Below, piece by piece: positions 13,101 to 23,225 of a DNA stretch of 64,000 nucleotides (its first letter is position 1; every line of letters starts with the position of its first letter). The DNA comes from Chamaelirium japonicum. Lineage: Eukaryota > Streptophyta > Magnoliopsida > Liliales > Melanthiaceae. The position numbers were made by a program, and so were the translations under genes. Below the pieces are notes generated by a model, which saw nothing but the letters and a program-made list of their open reading frames with translations, searched no databases and was not told where the DNA came from. The stretch is from the NCBI GenBank assembly GCA_947650365.1, contig CANTAL010000207.1:62001-126000 (forward strand), written 5' to 3'.

Positions 13101-13370
13101 CAGCAACGCTTGGAATGTTATCAAGCCAGGCTAATACGAGCCTTCAACAAAAGAATTCACCCTCGATCCTTCCAAATAGGAGAACTGGTGCTGGCAGTCA
13201 AACGCCCCATCATTCTTTCGCATCGAGGAGGAAAGAAGTTCGACGCCAAATGGGATGGACCGCACGCTGTCAAAGAGGTCTACTCCAACGGTGCATATCT
13301 TCTCACCACGTTAGAAGGGCTTACACTCGGCCCTATCAATGGCAAATACCTCAAAAGGTACTACGCCTAA
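10134..13370 (+). pseudogene. Gypsy 1 pol: reverse transcriptase, RNase H, integrase (3' part)
   Basis: Begins abruptly at the copia LTR with protein similar to the middle of Gypsy 2 pol. RT blocks VDFRDLN (near 10453) and ECYVDDLVVKS (YVDD at 10747-10758) are followed by a connection region, then an extra RNase H with FFDGAARQ, NNRAEYQ, FGDSQLV and NQQADAL, then the integrase zinc finger (HAGICGSHQSG) and core (GLDIVGPLP). It ends with GKYLKRYYA and no chromodomain. Stops interrupt it, for example TGA at 11356-11358 and TAA at 12136-12138 at positions where Gypsy 2 reads arginine and glutamine codons, and TAG near 12877. Frameshifts occur near 10230 and 12395. Non-functional. Confidence 0.92.
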
Positions 13371-13620
13371 AAGCAGGGCTACACTCCTTGCAAAAAAAAA
13401 AAGGAACTACGTGTGACTTGATCCCTCTCAGTAGGGTACGTAGGCAGCCTGTAAAGGTTCAGTCCAAACAAAAAAAAAAAGAGAACATCCAGACACCACC
13501 ATTCCAGAAGATAAGTCCAGAAAATAAATGCATGATATTAAGTTATCATCAAATGAAAGAAAGTAAAACTGCGAGTCTATCCAGCAGAAATGACAAAAAA
13601 GAAAAGGAAATGCAACACTG
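13371..13620. other. Gap between convergent pol and antisense gene (Gypsy 1)
   Basis: About 250 bases separate the pol stop from the antisense-gene stop. The same gap of about 250 bases exists in Gypsy 2 (26283-26532). It carries short A runs but no gene. Both genes must end transcription here, so it probably holds two opposed 3' processing regions. Confidence 0.6.
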
Positions 13621-16600
13621 CTAGTAAAGCGAGTTAAACTCTTTAAGACGTTGGAGCAGCTCACCGCCAGTAACCTCCATGTGCTGTAGCTCCGAAGACC
13701 GAGAAGCTATCTGCTCCCGATGCGTCGCCAGCTCAATACGTTGCTTTGCGAGATCTGCTTCAAAAGATTTCTCGATCGTCTCAGCTTTCTCGAAAGATGC
13801 ACGAGCAGCCTCTAGCTTCTTCCGTGCCCGAACAAGGCTCGCAGTAGCAAGTGCATGCTGCTCTCCTAGACGACGCTCCTCGTCCTCGGCCTTTGCTAGT
13901 ATCAGGGGAAGGTCATCTTCCATCGAAGCCCATTTCAAGCGATGAGCTTCACTGTCCGCCAAGAAAGCATGCATCCGTGCCTCAAACAAAGAGTCATCTA
14001 CCTAGAAAGCCACCAAACTCTAGCAAAACTCAGGTCCCTCAAGGACCCACCAGTCATTCAAAGCATCAAGACCATCCTCCTAAAAAGGTGCGAGCGTTGC
14101 CTGAATATACTTCCGACAGCTCTCTAAAAGAAGCGCAGAAAGAAGGCCTCGCGAGCTACACTTTCGCTTATCAGCCCCTGAGTGTACCGACGGGGTAGGC
14201 TCCGGTCGTGAAGGCTCAAGCACAGGAACCGCCTCTTGAACCATCACCGTGATAACAGTCAGTGGTACTATCGGAGCTGAAGGAGAAGCTACAGGCGAAC
14301 GTTTGACGGAACAACTACAGGAGTAATCTTTGCCAGACTACCGGGCTTGACCAGAGGAATCTGTTCTCTCCCTACACTGGAGACCTCATCCTCCTCCCCA
14401 AAGCCCAACTGCTCCATGTCAATATCGTCCAGGTTGACAGTACTGCCGGCAAAATCTGCTTCACACACTCCCAAAAGCTCTAAGTTATCCCAAGGTACGT
14501 CCAGCCCGCCACTCTCAATCAACGTCGCTCTGATAGGAGAGCATTCATGCCCAACCCCCTTGGGGGCAGACTCGCAGTCCAATCCAGCAGACCCTGCCCA
14601 AAATGAGAGTTAAACAACTCAGCCAACGAAATAAGAATACAAGCAAAGAAATCCATGAGCAACTAGAAGCGAGAGATACCTGCGGCGTCCGATGAAGCTA
14701 CCCCAAAAAGAGGGATTACCTCATCGGCAAAAAGCCCTGGCTCTCCCTCTCGAGCTGGCTCTGCTTCACTAGCACCAGCCAAAGCTGCCTCACACAAGAG
14801 ATCCAACTTCCTTCTCTTGGGAGAAGCACGCCCACTCCAAGAAGTCTGAGTCTCAGGAAGACTCTGAACCTTGGTAGACGGAGCCATCTCGACTTCTTGC
14901 ACAGAAAGAGAAGCTCGGGAAGTACTCTCTCGATGGCCGCAAGATCTCTCTGATCGTCGCTCCTCGGACAGAAAACGGCGATCCTCTGACCCCACCAAAG
15001 GGTCGAAAGGAAAGTCAGCCCGCTCGCTGCTAGCAAGGACGTCCAGTGGAAAGCTAGCCAGGAAGGGAAGCACTGACTCGTTAACCCAGCAGCGATACTC
15101 AGGAGTTGCAGCATCCTTTCCGCCCGACTTAATCCCCGGCGAGTAAATACACCCAGTAAATCGGTCATAAAGTGCTCCCCAGAGGCGGTACGCTTCCTGC
15201 GGGGTGTAATGTGACTGCATGCGCAAAGGAGTCCCCGGCAACTCTTGGCGGAAACCCTGCTGTCGAGCAAACCGGTGGGGAGGGTACTGTGCCACCTCTA
15301 CTGCGTCCCCACGATGCCAAATGAGATACCCGGGCTTGCAACTCACCATACTCCAGTACAAGTGCTCGGGCATCTCCGGCCCATCATATACCAAGGATCT
15401 TGTAGAAGGTGCAAGTGCATTCTCTGATACAAAGTCAAAGTCAGAAGGGCCCATACGTCTCAACCACTCTCGAGCACTGGGCTTCGGACGCTCCCACGCG
15501 TAATAAGCATTCATTACACCTCCTACACAAGGAAGAAAGGGTACCGAGGTCGAAGGTCCACGTGCTGCAAATATCCCCTTCGAAAAGTGGAGCCCAATCC
15601 AACCATAAAGATAATGCAGGGGGCAAAAGGAACTGGCCCTGCCTACTTCCTCTCTTGCATTATCTGCACTCGATAGACTCCAGTATGTTCCATTAAGCCC
15701 TTGGTACAACAAGCAGAGGATCGACGGCGCCAGGTTAAGAAATTCTTCGTTCACCATCCGAGCAGCTGCAAAGAAGGTCCCCGGACGTATCACATCTCCA
15801 TTCTAGGGCAGAGCAAAGCGGCAAAGAAAAAGTACCAACCCCGCTGACCAGTAAGCAGCACGCCAAGTATCGCTGCATTCCTCCAGTCCCAAAACATCCC
15901 AGGGACGTTGCGCCCCCGCCATGGAGCACCATTCTTTCCTTAGAGATTCAATCGGTCGCCGAAAAGTGCCAGGTACCAGTTTCTTTGATGATGTGTACCT
16001 CCACATCGGGTGACTCGAAGGGGGGGCGTGGCGATATTCTCCTCGAAACCAGAAGTCCACCCAAGCTGAGTGGAGTACTCGATCTGACTGCTCACGCGCT
16101 GCTATAATATCGTATGCCTTAAAAAGCAAAAGACAGAAGCCAGGAGACTCGTCTGGATCCGTCAGGACCTCGAACCTCCTCCTGATAGTAGCTCCGAACT
16201 TCTGGACATCCAGAGATAATATGCATGTCACGAAGGGTGATTCCGATTTCACCAGCTCCGGTCAAAAAAGTGTTTGTCTCAGGGCACCACTGCTCGTAAA
16301 GAGCCCGGTACACACCATCCGGTCGGCTGTACTCCCAACAAGACGGCTCCACAAACCTTGCCAGACGCTCCATCCCTGGCTCTGCCTCCAAAGCGCCAGA
16401 CAGCTCTCTCATCCAGTCTCGAAAACCTTCCAGATATGTGACGTCTTCACGCGGTTGAATCTCTACACCCCATCGCGTACGGCGGGAGCATATCTTCAAA
16501 GCAACAACGGGGACCGAAACCGACTCCTCGCCAGTATGGTGAAACGGCAACCCCAAACTTGGCCGAACAACCTGCCGGGAAGATCCTTCATCAGTAAGGA

Positions 16601-16682
16601 TACGCTCGCCAAGTTTCAACACACGACAAGAGCCGTCGGCCACGCCATTCTCACGAACTCGCTCATGCGTCGAAAGCTAAAG
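13621..16682 (-). pseudogene. Antisense plant-mobile-domain gene of Gypsy 1
   Basis: Read on the minus strand, segments 16643-16119, 16252-15803, 15793-14663, 14582-14289 and 13989-13621 match the plus-strand gene at 23226-26282 in order. The N-terminal part carries the plant mobile domain signature: WCPETNTF, then GEIGITLRDMHIISGCP. The middle resembles the same domain (WIGLHFSKGIF; YLIWHRGD). The C-terminus is a charged coiled coil (EDEERRL, RKKLEAARASFEKAETIEK). An 86-base GT-AG intron is visible at 14594-14679. Broken by a frameshift near 16150 and a TGG-to-TAG stop near 15800. Function of the protein is unknown; related host proteins act in the nucleus in gene silencing. Confidence 0.82.
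14594..14679 (-). other. GT-AG intron in antisense gene (Gypsy 1)
   Basis: On the minus strand GCAG|GTATCTCTCG starts and GGGCAG|GGTCTG ends an 86-base segment. The flanking exon sequences join in frame, and the same intron occurs at 25224-25308 in Gypsy 2. Confidence 0.75.
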
Positions 16683-17717
16683 TACTGACGGTCTGGCCTC
16701 CTGTCTCGAAGCACGGTGGTTGAAGACTTGCGCAAAAGGGAAACGAAGATGCATACTCCCGTGGGAGACCGCATCGATGATGCAGCCGGAACTCGGAAAA
16801 CTCTCGTAACGACGAGACCTGAAAAAAGAAAGGAGACAAAGCCCAAGTCAGATAGCAAGAGAAATACAAGACAAATACAGAGAAGCACAAAAAAAAAAAG
16901 CCTCGGCTAAAATGGCGCAGACCCGAATGCCAAAATAAAGACACAGGGGGGGCCTTGGCTAAAAAGCCGCCGATCCCATGTGCCAAAACAAAGAAACAGG
17001 GGGGGCCTCGGCTAAAAAGTCGTCGGCCCCATATGCAAAACAAAGAAACGAGGGGGGGCCCTCGGCTAAAAAGCCACCGGCCCCACGTGCAAACTGAAGA
17101 AACAAGAGGGGGGCCATGGCAAAAAGCCGCGACCCCCTCTCTCCTGATTAAAACCCGCAGGGGGGGTGCTGCCGGCCTCTACCCACGTCAATCGCACCCG
17201 CGCCGCGTCGGCCACCGGCCCACCTGCCACGACCCATGCCGGCCACCGCACGCGTGCCCGCCGCTGCTGCTGCTGCCGCCCCCGCGCCTCGCGCGCGCAC
17301 CGCACCGCCGCCGCTGCCGCTGCTTCGCCGACCCCCGCACCCCACGTGCGCGCCACTACCGCTGTCGCTGCTGCTGCCGCTCCCGCACGCGCGGTCCAGA
17401 ACCGGGAAGAAGAAGGAGAAGAAGAAGAAGAAGAAGAAGGAGGAGGAGGAGGAAGGGGACCACCTCGCCTGCGACGCTCCACCCTCCGCGATCCGACGAT
17501 CTCCTCTCCTTCTCGAGCTCCATGGCGTGACCATCTTCATCCTCCGCGTCATCGTCGCGAAGCAAGAAACCCTAGCAAGAGCTTTCGTCTCCAAGCCGCC
17601 GGGAACCGTCAACAATGAAGACAAACGAGGAAACGAGGGTCCTTATAAAGACCTAATCCCACACGAATACGCGGCTCAAGTCCAAGCGCTACGCGTTTCC
17701 CGCAGGCGCACTCAAAC
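16683..17717 (-). promoter_or_regulatory. Upstream region of the Gypsy 1 antisense gene
   Basis: Between the conserved coding part and the polypurine tract lie a splice-acceptor-like CTTTTTTCAG before GTCTCGTCG, four to five GGCTAAAAAG repeats of 53-54 bases (about 16890-17130), a GC-rich stretch with a GAA run (17400-17450), and near 17640 on the minus strand a TATA-like TCTTTATAAGG. Downstream of it are a CTAGGGTTT telo-box-like motif and an ATG near 17550. The same order occurs in Gypsy 2. The long reading frames in all six frames here are composition artefacts. Confidence 0.55.
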
Positions 17718-17730
17718 TTGAGGGGGCATT
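17718..17730 (+). promoter_or_regulatory. Gypsy 1 polypurine tract
   Basis: TTGAGGGGGCATT directly precedes the LTR start TGTGGGCATT. Gypsy 2 has the same motif at 21615-21627 on the minus strand. Confidence 0.85.
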
Positions 17731-18526
17731 TGTGGGCATTGAAATTGGCCCACGGGTCGAACCCAATTGGCACACGTAAAATAGGCCCGCACCCAACGGC
17801 CTTCGGGTCGAACCCGACCCGCACATGAAACTTGGGCCCGCACACAACGGTCCACATGCGCAACTCGACCCACACACAATGGCCCACATGCGTAACTCGG
17901 CCCACACACAATGGCCCACATGCACAACCTGGCCCATACACAACGGCCCGCATGCGAAATTGGGCCCGCACACAAACGGCCCGCATGCGAACTCAGCCCG
18001 CGTGCAAACTCAATTCACGCGCCGTGGCCCAACTCAAAGCAAACGGGTCCCACTGGACCCGCAACTCGAACACAAAGAGGGGGGCCCACCGGCCCCCCTT
18101 CTTGAAAACCGTGCCCCCCACCCCATAGGGAAGTGGGGCCGGCTATAAAGGAAAAGAAAAGAAAGAAAAAAAAGAAAAAGAAAAGAAAAAGAGAAGAAAA
18201 GAAAAGAAAATCAAAAAAAAAAAAAATCAAAACCGCCTCGATGCGGGGGGACGTGGCGTGGACGTCTACGCAGCCGTAGATCCGCGACGATCCCTCGATC
18301 CAACAGACAAGATGACGTTGGGTCGCCATCCGATCTAAAAGTGCAAAAAATAACAACTCAATCTTCAAAGACCGAGTCACATCTAGCCCGTAACCACCCC
18401 AACTAAAAAGGAGGGGATCGAGTTTGTTTCCCCGAATAAAGGAACAATATCTTGATGGTTATGGGGGGAGATATTGGATGAAACCAAAATATTTTAGCCA
18501 TATCTCCCCCAACCGCCCTCTTTGCC

Positions 18527-18535
18527 TATAAATAG
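18527..18535 (+). promoter_or_regulatory. LTR TATA box, Gypsy 1
   Basis: TATAAATAG preceded by TTTGCC and followed by a purine stretch, at the same place as in the Gypsy 2 LTRs. It marks the likely U3/R boundary roughly 30 bases downstream. Confidence 0.7.
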
Positions 18536-19510
18536 AAAGGGTGCGGGAAGGCGAAAGGGGTCCGAAAAGCTGCAGACGAAAGGGCTCTGCAAAAGAAGCT
18601 CCAACGCTTGAAGACCGAAGGCTTCACGAGGCACGGCAAGCACGTCCTACGGGAATCCTTGGCCCTTCAAGTCCTCATCAACGTGAAGACCTTGCACTCG
18701 AAGATCAAAGCTTCGACTCCTCGCACGAAGAAGAAAGCTTGGAGAAGAAGACCCGGAGTTGTCGTCATCCCGACTTCTCCAACGATCTTCATCAACTCCA
18801 AAGACGCCATAAGCAAAGGCCGGAGAAGAAGATCGAAGCCGACAACACCCGTCGTCTTCAACAAAGGCATCGACTCCTCGCACGAAGAAGAAAGCTGGGA
18901 GAAGAAGGTCTGAAGCCGGTGCTACCCCTGTCGTCTTCGTCAACAAAAGCCGACGCTACAACCGTCGCACGGAGATCGATGCTACCCCCGCCGTCTCCAT
19001 CAACAAAAGCCGACACTACAACCGTCGCACGAAGATCGGTGCTACCCCCGCCGAAAAGCCAAGCCGACGCCACAGCCATCGAGGAAGCCGGAAGAATAAA
19101 GAAGCCATGAGGAAGCAGCCATCGCCGTTCGAGAAGAAGATTGAGTCAAAGCTAAAGCCAAAGCCAACGCAAGAAGCCAAAGCAAACGCACCGGTAAAGC
19201 CCGTGCCAAAGCAACGCACGTGCCAAAGCCAAGCAACTACGACGGTCACGAGCAAAGCACCGCACGTTCTAGCCGATACGATGTGAAGTCCGGAAGAACT
19301 AAAGCATCGCAAGCCTCTACCCGCCTACGTTCAAGCGCAAGCGCCAAAGCATAGCAAACGCTAGAGCCATGCCAAAGCTACGCCAAAGCCAAAAGCTAAA
19401 GCCAAAGCTGACGCCAAAAAGCACGATCGACGCCGCGAACCGACGATCAAGGACGCCGAGGTCTAGCAAGGATAGAGGAAGACACGAAGACCGAGGAACG
19501 AAGCCCAAAA

Positions 19511-19515
19511 CCTCC
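19511..19515. repeat. Target-site duplication CCTCC, left
   Basis: CCTCC immediately outside the left LTR, identical to 36565-36569 outside the right LTR. Removing Gypsy 2 and one copy restores a continuous Gypsy 1 LTR. Confidence 0.93.
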
Positions 19516-20748
19516 TGTGGTCGCGGAAAAAAGATTCGGGTCGTCTTTATTGCGGATCACACGAGATTACAAATTTTCTTTGATCAGGAGATTGTGGGAG
19601 AGATCCTTTGGAGGGTCCCTTTGATCCGCGTCTCCACGTGGTATTCGTGCGAGAGCTTTGAAGGGGTTGCCCAGGACAGAGGTCTTTACAAGGTGAGGGT
19701 TTCTTGAGAGGCTAAGGAATATCGGCCGTTGATTTTGTCCCGTCCGTGCTTCGCGCTTTCTCGGCTAGGGAGGCTTTGGGCTTCGTTCCTCGGTCTTCGT
19801 GTCTTCCTCGATCCTTGCTCGACGTCGGCGTCCTTGATCGTCGGTTCGCGGCGTCGATCGTGTTTTTGGCGTCAGCTTTGGCTTTAGCTTTCGGCTTTGG
19901 CGTAGCTTTGGCGTGGCTCTGGCGTTTGCTTTGCTTTGGCGCTTGCGCTTGAACGTAGGCGGGTAGAGACTTGCGATGCTTTAGTTCTTCCGGACTTCGC
20001 ATCGTATCGGCTAGAACGTGCGGTGCTTTGCTCGTGACCGTCGTGGTTGCTTGGCTTTGGCACGTGCGTTGCTTTAGCGCGGGCTTTACCGGGGCATTTG
20101 CTTTGGCTTTTTGCGTCAGCTTTGACTTTAGCTTCGACTCGATCTTTTTCTCGAACGACTGGCGTTGCTTCTTCAAGGCTTCTTTCTTCTTCCGGCTTCC
20201 TCGACGGTTGTGGCGTCGACTTGGCTTTTCGGTGGGGGTAGCACCGATCTTCGTGCGACGATTGTAGCGTCGACTTTTGTTGATGAAGACGGCGGGGGTA
20301 GCACCGGCTTCGGCACGACGGTTGTAGCGTCGGCTTTTGGTTGACAAAGGCGGCAAGGGTAGCACCGGCTTCAGGCCTTCTTCTCCCGGCTTTCTTCTAT
20401 ATGCAAGGAGTTGATGCCTTTGTTGAAGACGACGGGTGTTGTCGGCTTCGATCTTCTTCTTCGGCCTTTGCTTATGGCGTCTTCGGAGCTGATGAAAATC
20501 GTTGGAGCAATCGGGTGATGACAGCTCCGGGTCTTCTTCTCCAAGCTTTTTTCTTCGTGCAAGGAGTCGAAGCTTTGATCTTCGAGTGCAAGGTCTTCAC
20601 GTTGATGAGGACTTGAAGGGCCAAGGATTCCCGTAGGACGTGCTTGCCGTGCCTCGTGAAGCCTTCGGTCTTCGAGTGTTGGAGCTTCTCTTGCGGAGCT
20701 CTTTTGTCTTCGGCTTTTTTGGACCCTTTGTGCCTTCCCCCACCCCTT

Positions 20749-20757
20749 CTATTTATA
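20749..20757 (-). promoter_or_regulatory. LTR TATA box, Gypsy 2 3' LTR
   Basis: The minus strand reads TATAAATAG followed by AAGGGGTGGGG. Same place as in the other LTR and in Gypsy 1. Confidence 0.7.
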
Positions 20758-21303
20758 GGCAAAGGGGGGCGGTTGGGGGAGATATTGCTGAAATCTTTTT
20801 ATTTCATCCAATATCTCCCCCCATAACCATCAAGATATTGTTCCCTCTTTCGGGAAAACAAACTCGATCCCCTCCTTTTTAGTTGGGGTGGTTACGGGCT
20901 AGATGTGACTCGATCTTTTAAAGATTGAGTTGTTATTCTTGTTGCACTTTTGGATCGGATGGCGACACAACGTCATCTTGTCCGTTGGATCGAGGGATCG
21001 TCGCGGATCTACGGCTATGTAGACGTCCACGCCACCTCCCCCCGCATCGAGGCGGTTTTGATTTCTTTTTCCTTTCTTTTCTTTTCTTTTCTTCTCTTTT
21101 TCTTTTTCTTTTTCTTTTCTTTTCTTTTTCTTTTAGGGCCGGCCCCACCTCTCCATGAGGAGGGGGGCACGGTTTTCTAGAAGGGGGGGCCGGTGGGCCC
21201 CCCTCTTTGTGTCCGAGTTGCGGGTCCGGTGGGACCCGTTTGCTTTGGGTCGGGCCATGGCGAGAAAATTGAGTTCGCACGTGGGCCGAGTTCGCACGCG
21301 GGT

Positions 21304-21510
21304 CGTTGTGTGCGGGCCGAGTTTCGCATACGGACCGTTGTGTGCGGGCCGGGTTTCGCATACAGGCCGTTGTGTGCGGGCCGAGTTTCGCATCCGGGCC
21401 GTTGTGTGCGGGCCGGGTTTCGCATGCGGGCCGTTGTGTGCGGGCCGGGTTTCGCATACGGGCCGTTGTGTGCGGGCCGGGTTTCGCATACGGGCCATTG
21501 TGTGCGGGCC
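21304..21510 (-). repeat. 32-bp tandem repeats in Gypsy 2 U3 (3' LTR)
   Basis: Units begin at 21304, 21336, 21368, 21400, 21432, 21464 and about 21496. The core on the plus strand is CGTTGTGTGCGGGCC followed by GGGTTTCGCATAC. They lie upstream of the TATA box, the usual place for enhancer repeats. Confidence 0.9.
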
Positions 21511-21614
21511 CAAGTTGCATGAGCGAGTCGGGTTTGACCCGAAGGCTGTTGGGTGCGGGCCTATTTTTCGTGTAAAAATCGGGTTCGACCCGTGGGCTAA
21601 TTTCGATGCCCACA

Positions 21615-21627
21615 AGTGCCCCCTCAA
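21615..21627 (-). promoter_or_regulatory. Gypsy 2 polypurine tract
   Basis: The minus strand reads TTGAGGGGGCACT directly before the 3' LTR, matching the Gypsy 1 tract. Confidence 0.85.
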
Positions 21628-23195
21628 GTTCGAGTGCACCCGCGGGAAACGCGTAGCGCTTGGACTTGAGTCGCGTATTCGTGTAGGATTAGGTCTTTAA
21701 AAGGCCCCCCGTTTTTGTTTCTCTTCATTATTGGCGATTCCCGGCGGCTTGGAGTCGAGAGCTCTGCTAGGGTTTCTTGCTTCGCAACGATGCCGAGGAG
21801 GATGAAGATGGTGACGCCATGGGGTTCGCGGAGGAGGGAAGACCGCCGGCCCATGGACGGCGGAGGGTCGCAAGCGAGACGCGTCTTCTTCCTCCTCCTT
21901 CTTCTTCTTCTTCTTCTTCTTCTTCTTCTTCTTCGCATGGTGGGCGTGGGCCGGTGCGGTGGCCGGTGGCGCGAGGCGCGGCCGGGGCTGCGGGCCGGAG
22001 GGTGCGAGGCGCGGCCGGGGGCTGCTGTGGCGGCCGGCGCGCGGGGGGACTGGAGGTGGGACGCGGCTGGGGGCTGCGATATGCGGCCGGCGCGTGGGCT
22101 GGAGACGGGGCGCGGAACGACGGGCGCGGGTGGGGCCGTAGGCCGGAGCGGCAGGGCCCGTGGGCCGGAGCGGCACGCTGCGCGGGGGCCGGAGGTGCGG
22201 GCGCAGGGCGGCAGGGCGCGGGGGCTGGAGCGGCACGCTGCGCGGGGGCCGGAGGCGCGGGCGCTGGGCGCGGGCGGGGCCGTGGGCCGGAGCGGCAGGG
22301 CGCGGAGGAGAGCGCGGGCGGGCGCGCGGAGGCCGGCGGTGTAGGCGGCCGGGGCTGCGGAAAAGAGCGCGGGCGGGCGCGCGGAGGCCGGCGGTGTAGG
22401 CGGCCGGGGCTGCGGGGGCCGCGGGGGCCGGCGGGGTGCGGCGCGGCCGGTGCTGGTCGGGGACGACGCACCCCCCCCTGCATGTAAAAATAGAAGAGAT
22501 AGAGAGAGGGGGTCGTGGCTTTTTTGCCATGACCCCCCTCTATTTTCTTTATTCGCTCAAAGCCCCCCCCGCTAACTTTAACAGGAGAGAAGGAGAGGGT
22601 CGCGACTTTTTGTCGTGACCCCCCTCTCTTCTTTTTATTTGCTCAAGGCCCCCCCTCCCCTGCTAATTTTAACAGGAGAGAGAAGGAGAGGGTCGCGGCT
22701 TTTTGCCGTGACCCCCCCTCTATTTCTCTTTATTTGCTCAAGGGCCCCCCCTGCTAGTTTTAACAGGAGAGAGGAGAGAGAGTCGTGGCTTTTTTGCTGT
22801 GACCCCCCTCTATTTTTCTTTATTTGCTCGAGGGCCCCCCCCTGCTAGTTTTAACATGAGAAGGAGAGAGAGTCGTAGCTTTTTTTGTTGTGACCCCCCT
22901 CTATTTTTCTTTATTTGCTCAAGGGCCCCCCCCTGCTAGTTTTAACAGGAGAGAGGAGGAGAGGGTCGTGGCTTTTTGCTGTGACCCCCCTCTCTTCTTT
23001 TTTATTTGCTCAAGGCCCCCCCGACTTCTTTGTTTCGGAATCTATCTAACTTGGGCTTTGTCTTCTTTCTTTTTCAGGTCTCGTCGTTACGAGAGCTTTC
23101 CGAGTTCTGGCTGGGTCGTTGATGCGGTCTCCCACGGGAGTACGCATCTTCGCTTCCCTTTCGCGCAGGTCTTCCACCACCGTGCTTTGAGATAG
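21628..23195 (+). promoter_or_regulatory. Promoter and leader region of the Gypsy 2 antisense gene
   Basis: On the plus strand, TCTTTAAAAGG (near 21695) lies where Gypsy 1 has TATA-like TCTTTATAAGG. It is followed by CTAGGGTTT (near 21770), a motif common in plant 5' leaders, and an ATG at 21790 opening MPRRMKMVTPW. Gypsy 1 has a similar opening, MTRRMKMVTPW, after which both run into simple repeats and the two copies diverge. A CTT run (21890-21935) and a very GC-rich block with internal duplications (21945-22440) follow. A splice-acceptor-like TTCTTTTTCAG precedes GTCTCGTCG near 23077. I infer a first exon plus a long intron, but cannot fix the exon ends. Confidence 0.5.
22490..23030 (+). 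repeat. Hairpin-bearing tandem repeats, about six units of 86-93 bp
   Basis: Each unit has a purine run, then GGGTCGTGGCTTTTTGCC and its near-complement TGACCCCC, giving a stem-loop, then a CTCAAGG and C-rich tail. Units start near 22511, 22597, 22690, 22781, 22871 and 22964. Gypsy 1 has shorter 53-54-bp related repeats at the same place. Confidence 0.85.
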
Positions 23196-23225
23196 GAGAC
23201 CGGACTGTCAGTACTTCAGCTTCTG

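Larger units (their letters stand above)
17731..19515 (+). repeat. Gypsy 1 3' LTR, first part
   Basis: Starts TGTGGGCATTG and is similar throughout to the reverse complement of the Gypsy 2 LTRs. It contains degenerate 30-32-bp tandem repeats (about 17830-18000), a purine tract (18145-18225) and a TATA box (18527-18535). It stops at CCTCC where Gypsy 2 was inserted; the rest is at 36570-36865. Joined length is about 2.08 kb, close to the 2099-bp LTRs of Gypsy 2. Confidence 0.93.
19516..21614 (-). repeat. Gypsy 2 3' LTR
   Basis: On the minus strand it starts TGTGGGCATCG and ends CCGCGACCACA. U3 (21614 down to the TATA box near 20755) holds seven 32-bp tandem repeats and a long CTTTT tract. The R/U5 part is rich in AAAGCC-type short repeats. 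The U3 repeats explain the overlapping long reading frames here, which are not genes. Confidence 0.95.

Noticed and set aside
17066..17624. Long Arg/Ala/Pro-rich reading frames in all six frames
   Set aside because: Composition of the GC-rich leader of the antisense gene. They do not match the equivalent region of Gypsy 2 beyond the first dozen residues.
18541..20365. Lys/Ala-rich frames resembling histone-like or ribosomal proteins
   Set aside because: They arise from AAAGCC-type short repeats in the R/U5 part of the gypsy LTR and occur in each LTR copy.
21133..21700. Repeat-protein-like frames with a periodic GRCVRAGF pattern
   Set aside because: They translate the 32-bp U3 repeats of the LTR in several frames on both strands; no start or domain.
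21767..22530. Reading frames of 200-280 codons rich in Pro/Ala/Gly/Arg
   Set aside because: These overlap on both strands in a low-complexity GC block, not conserved with Gypsy 1.
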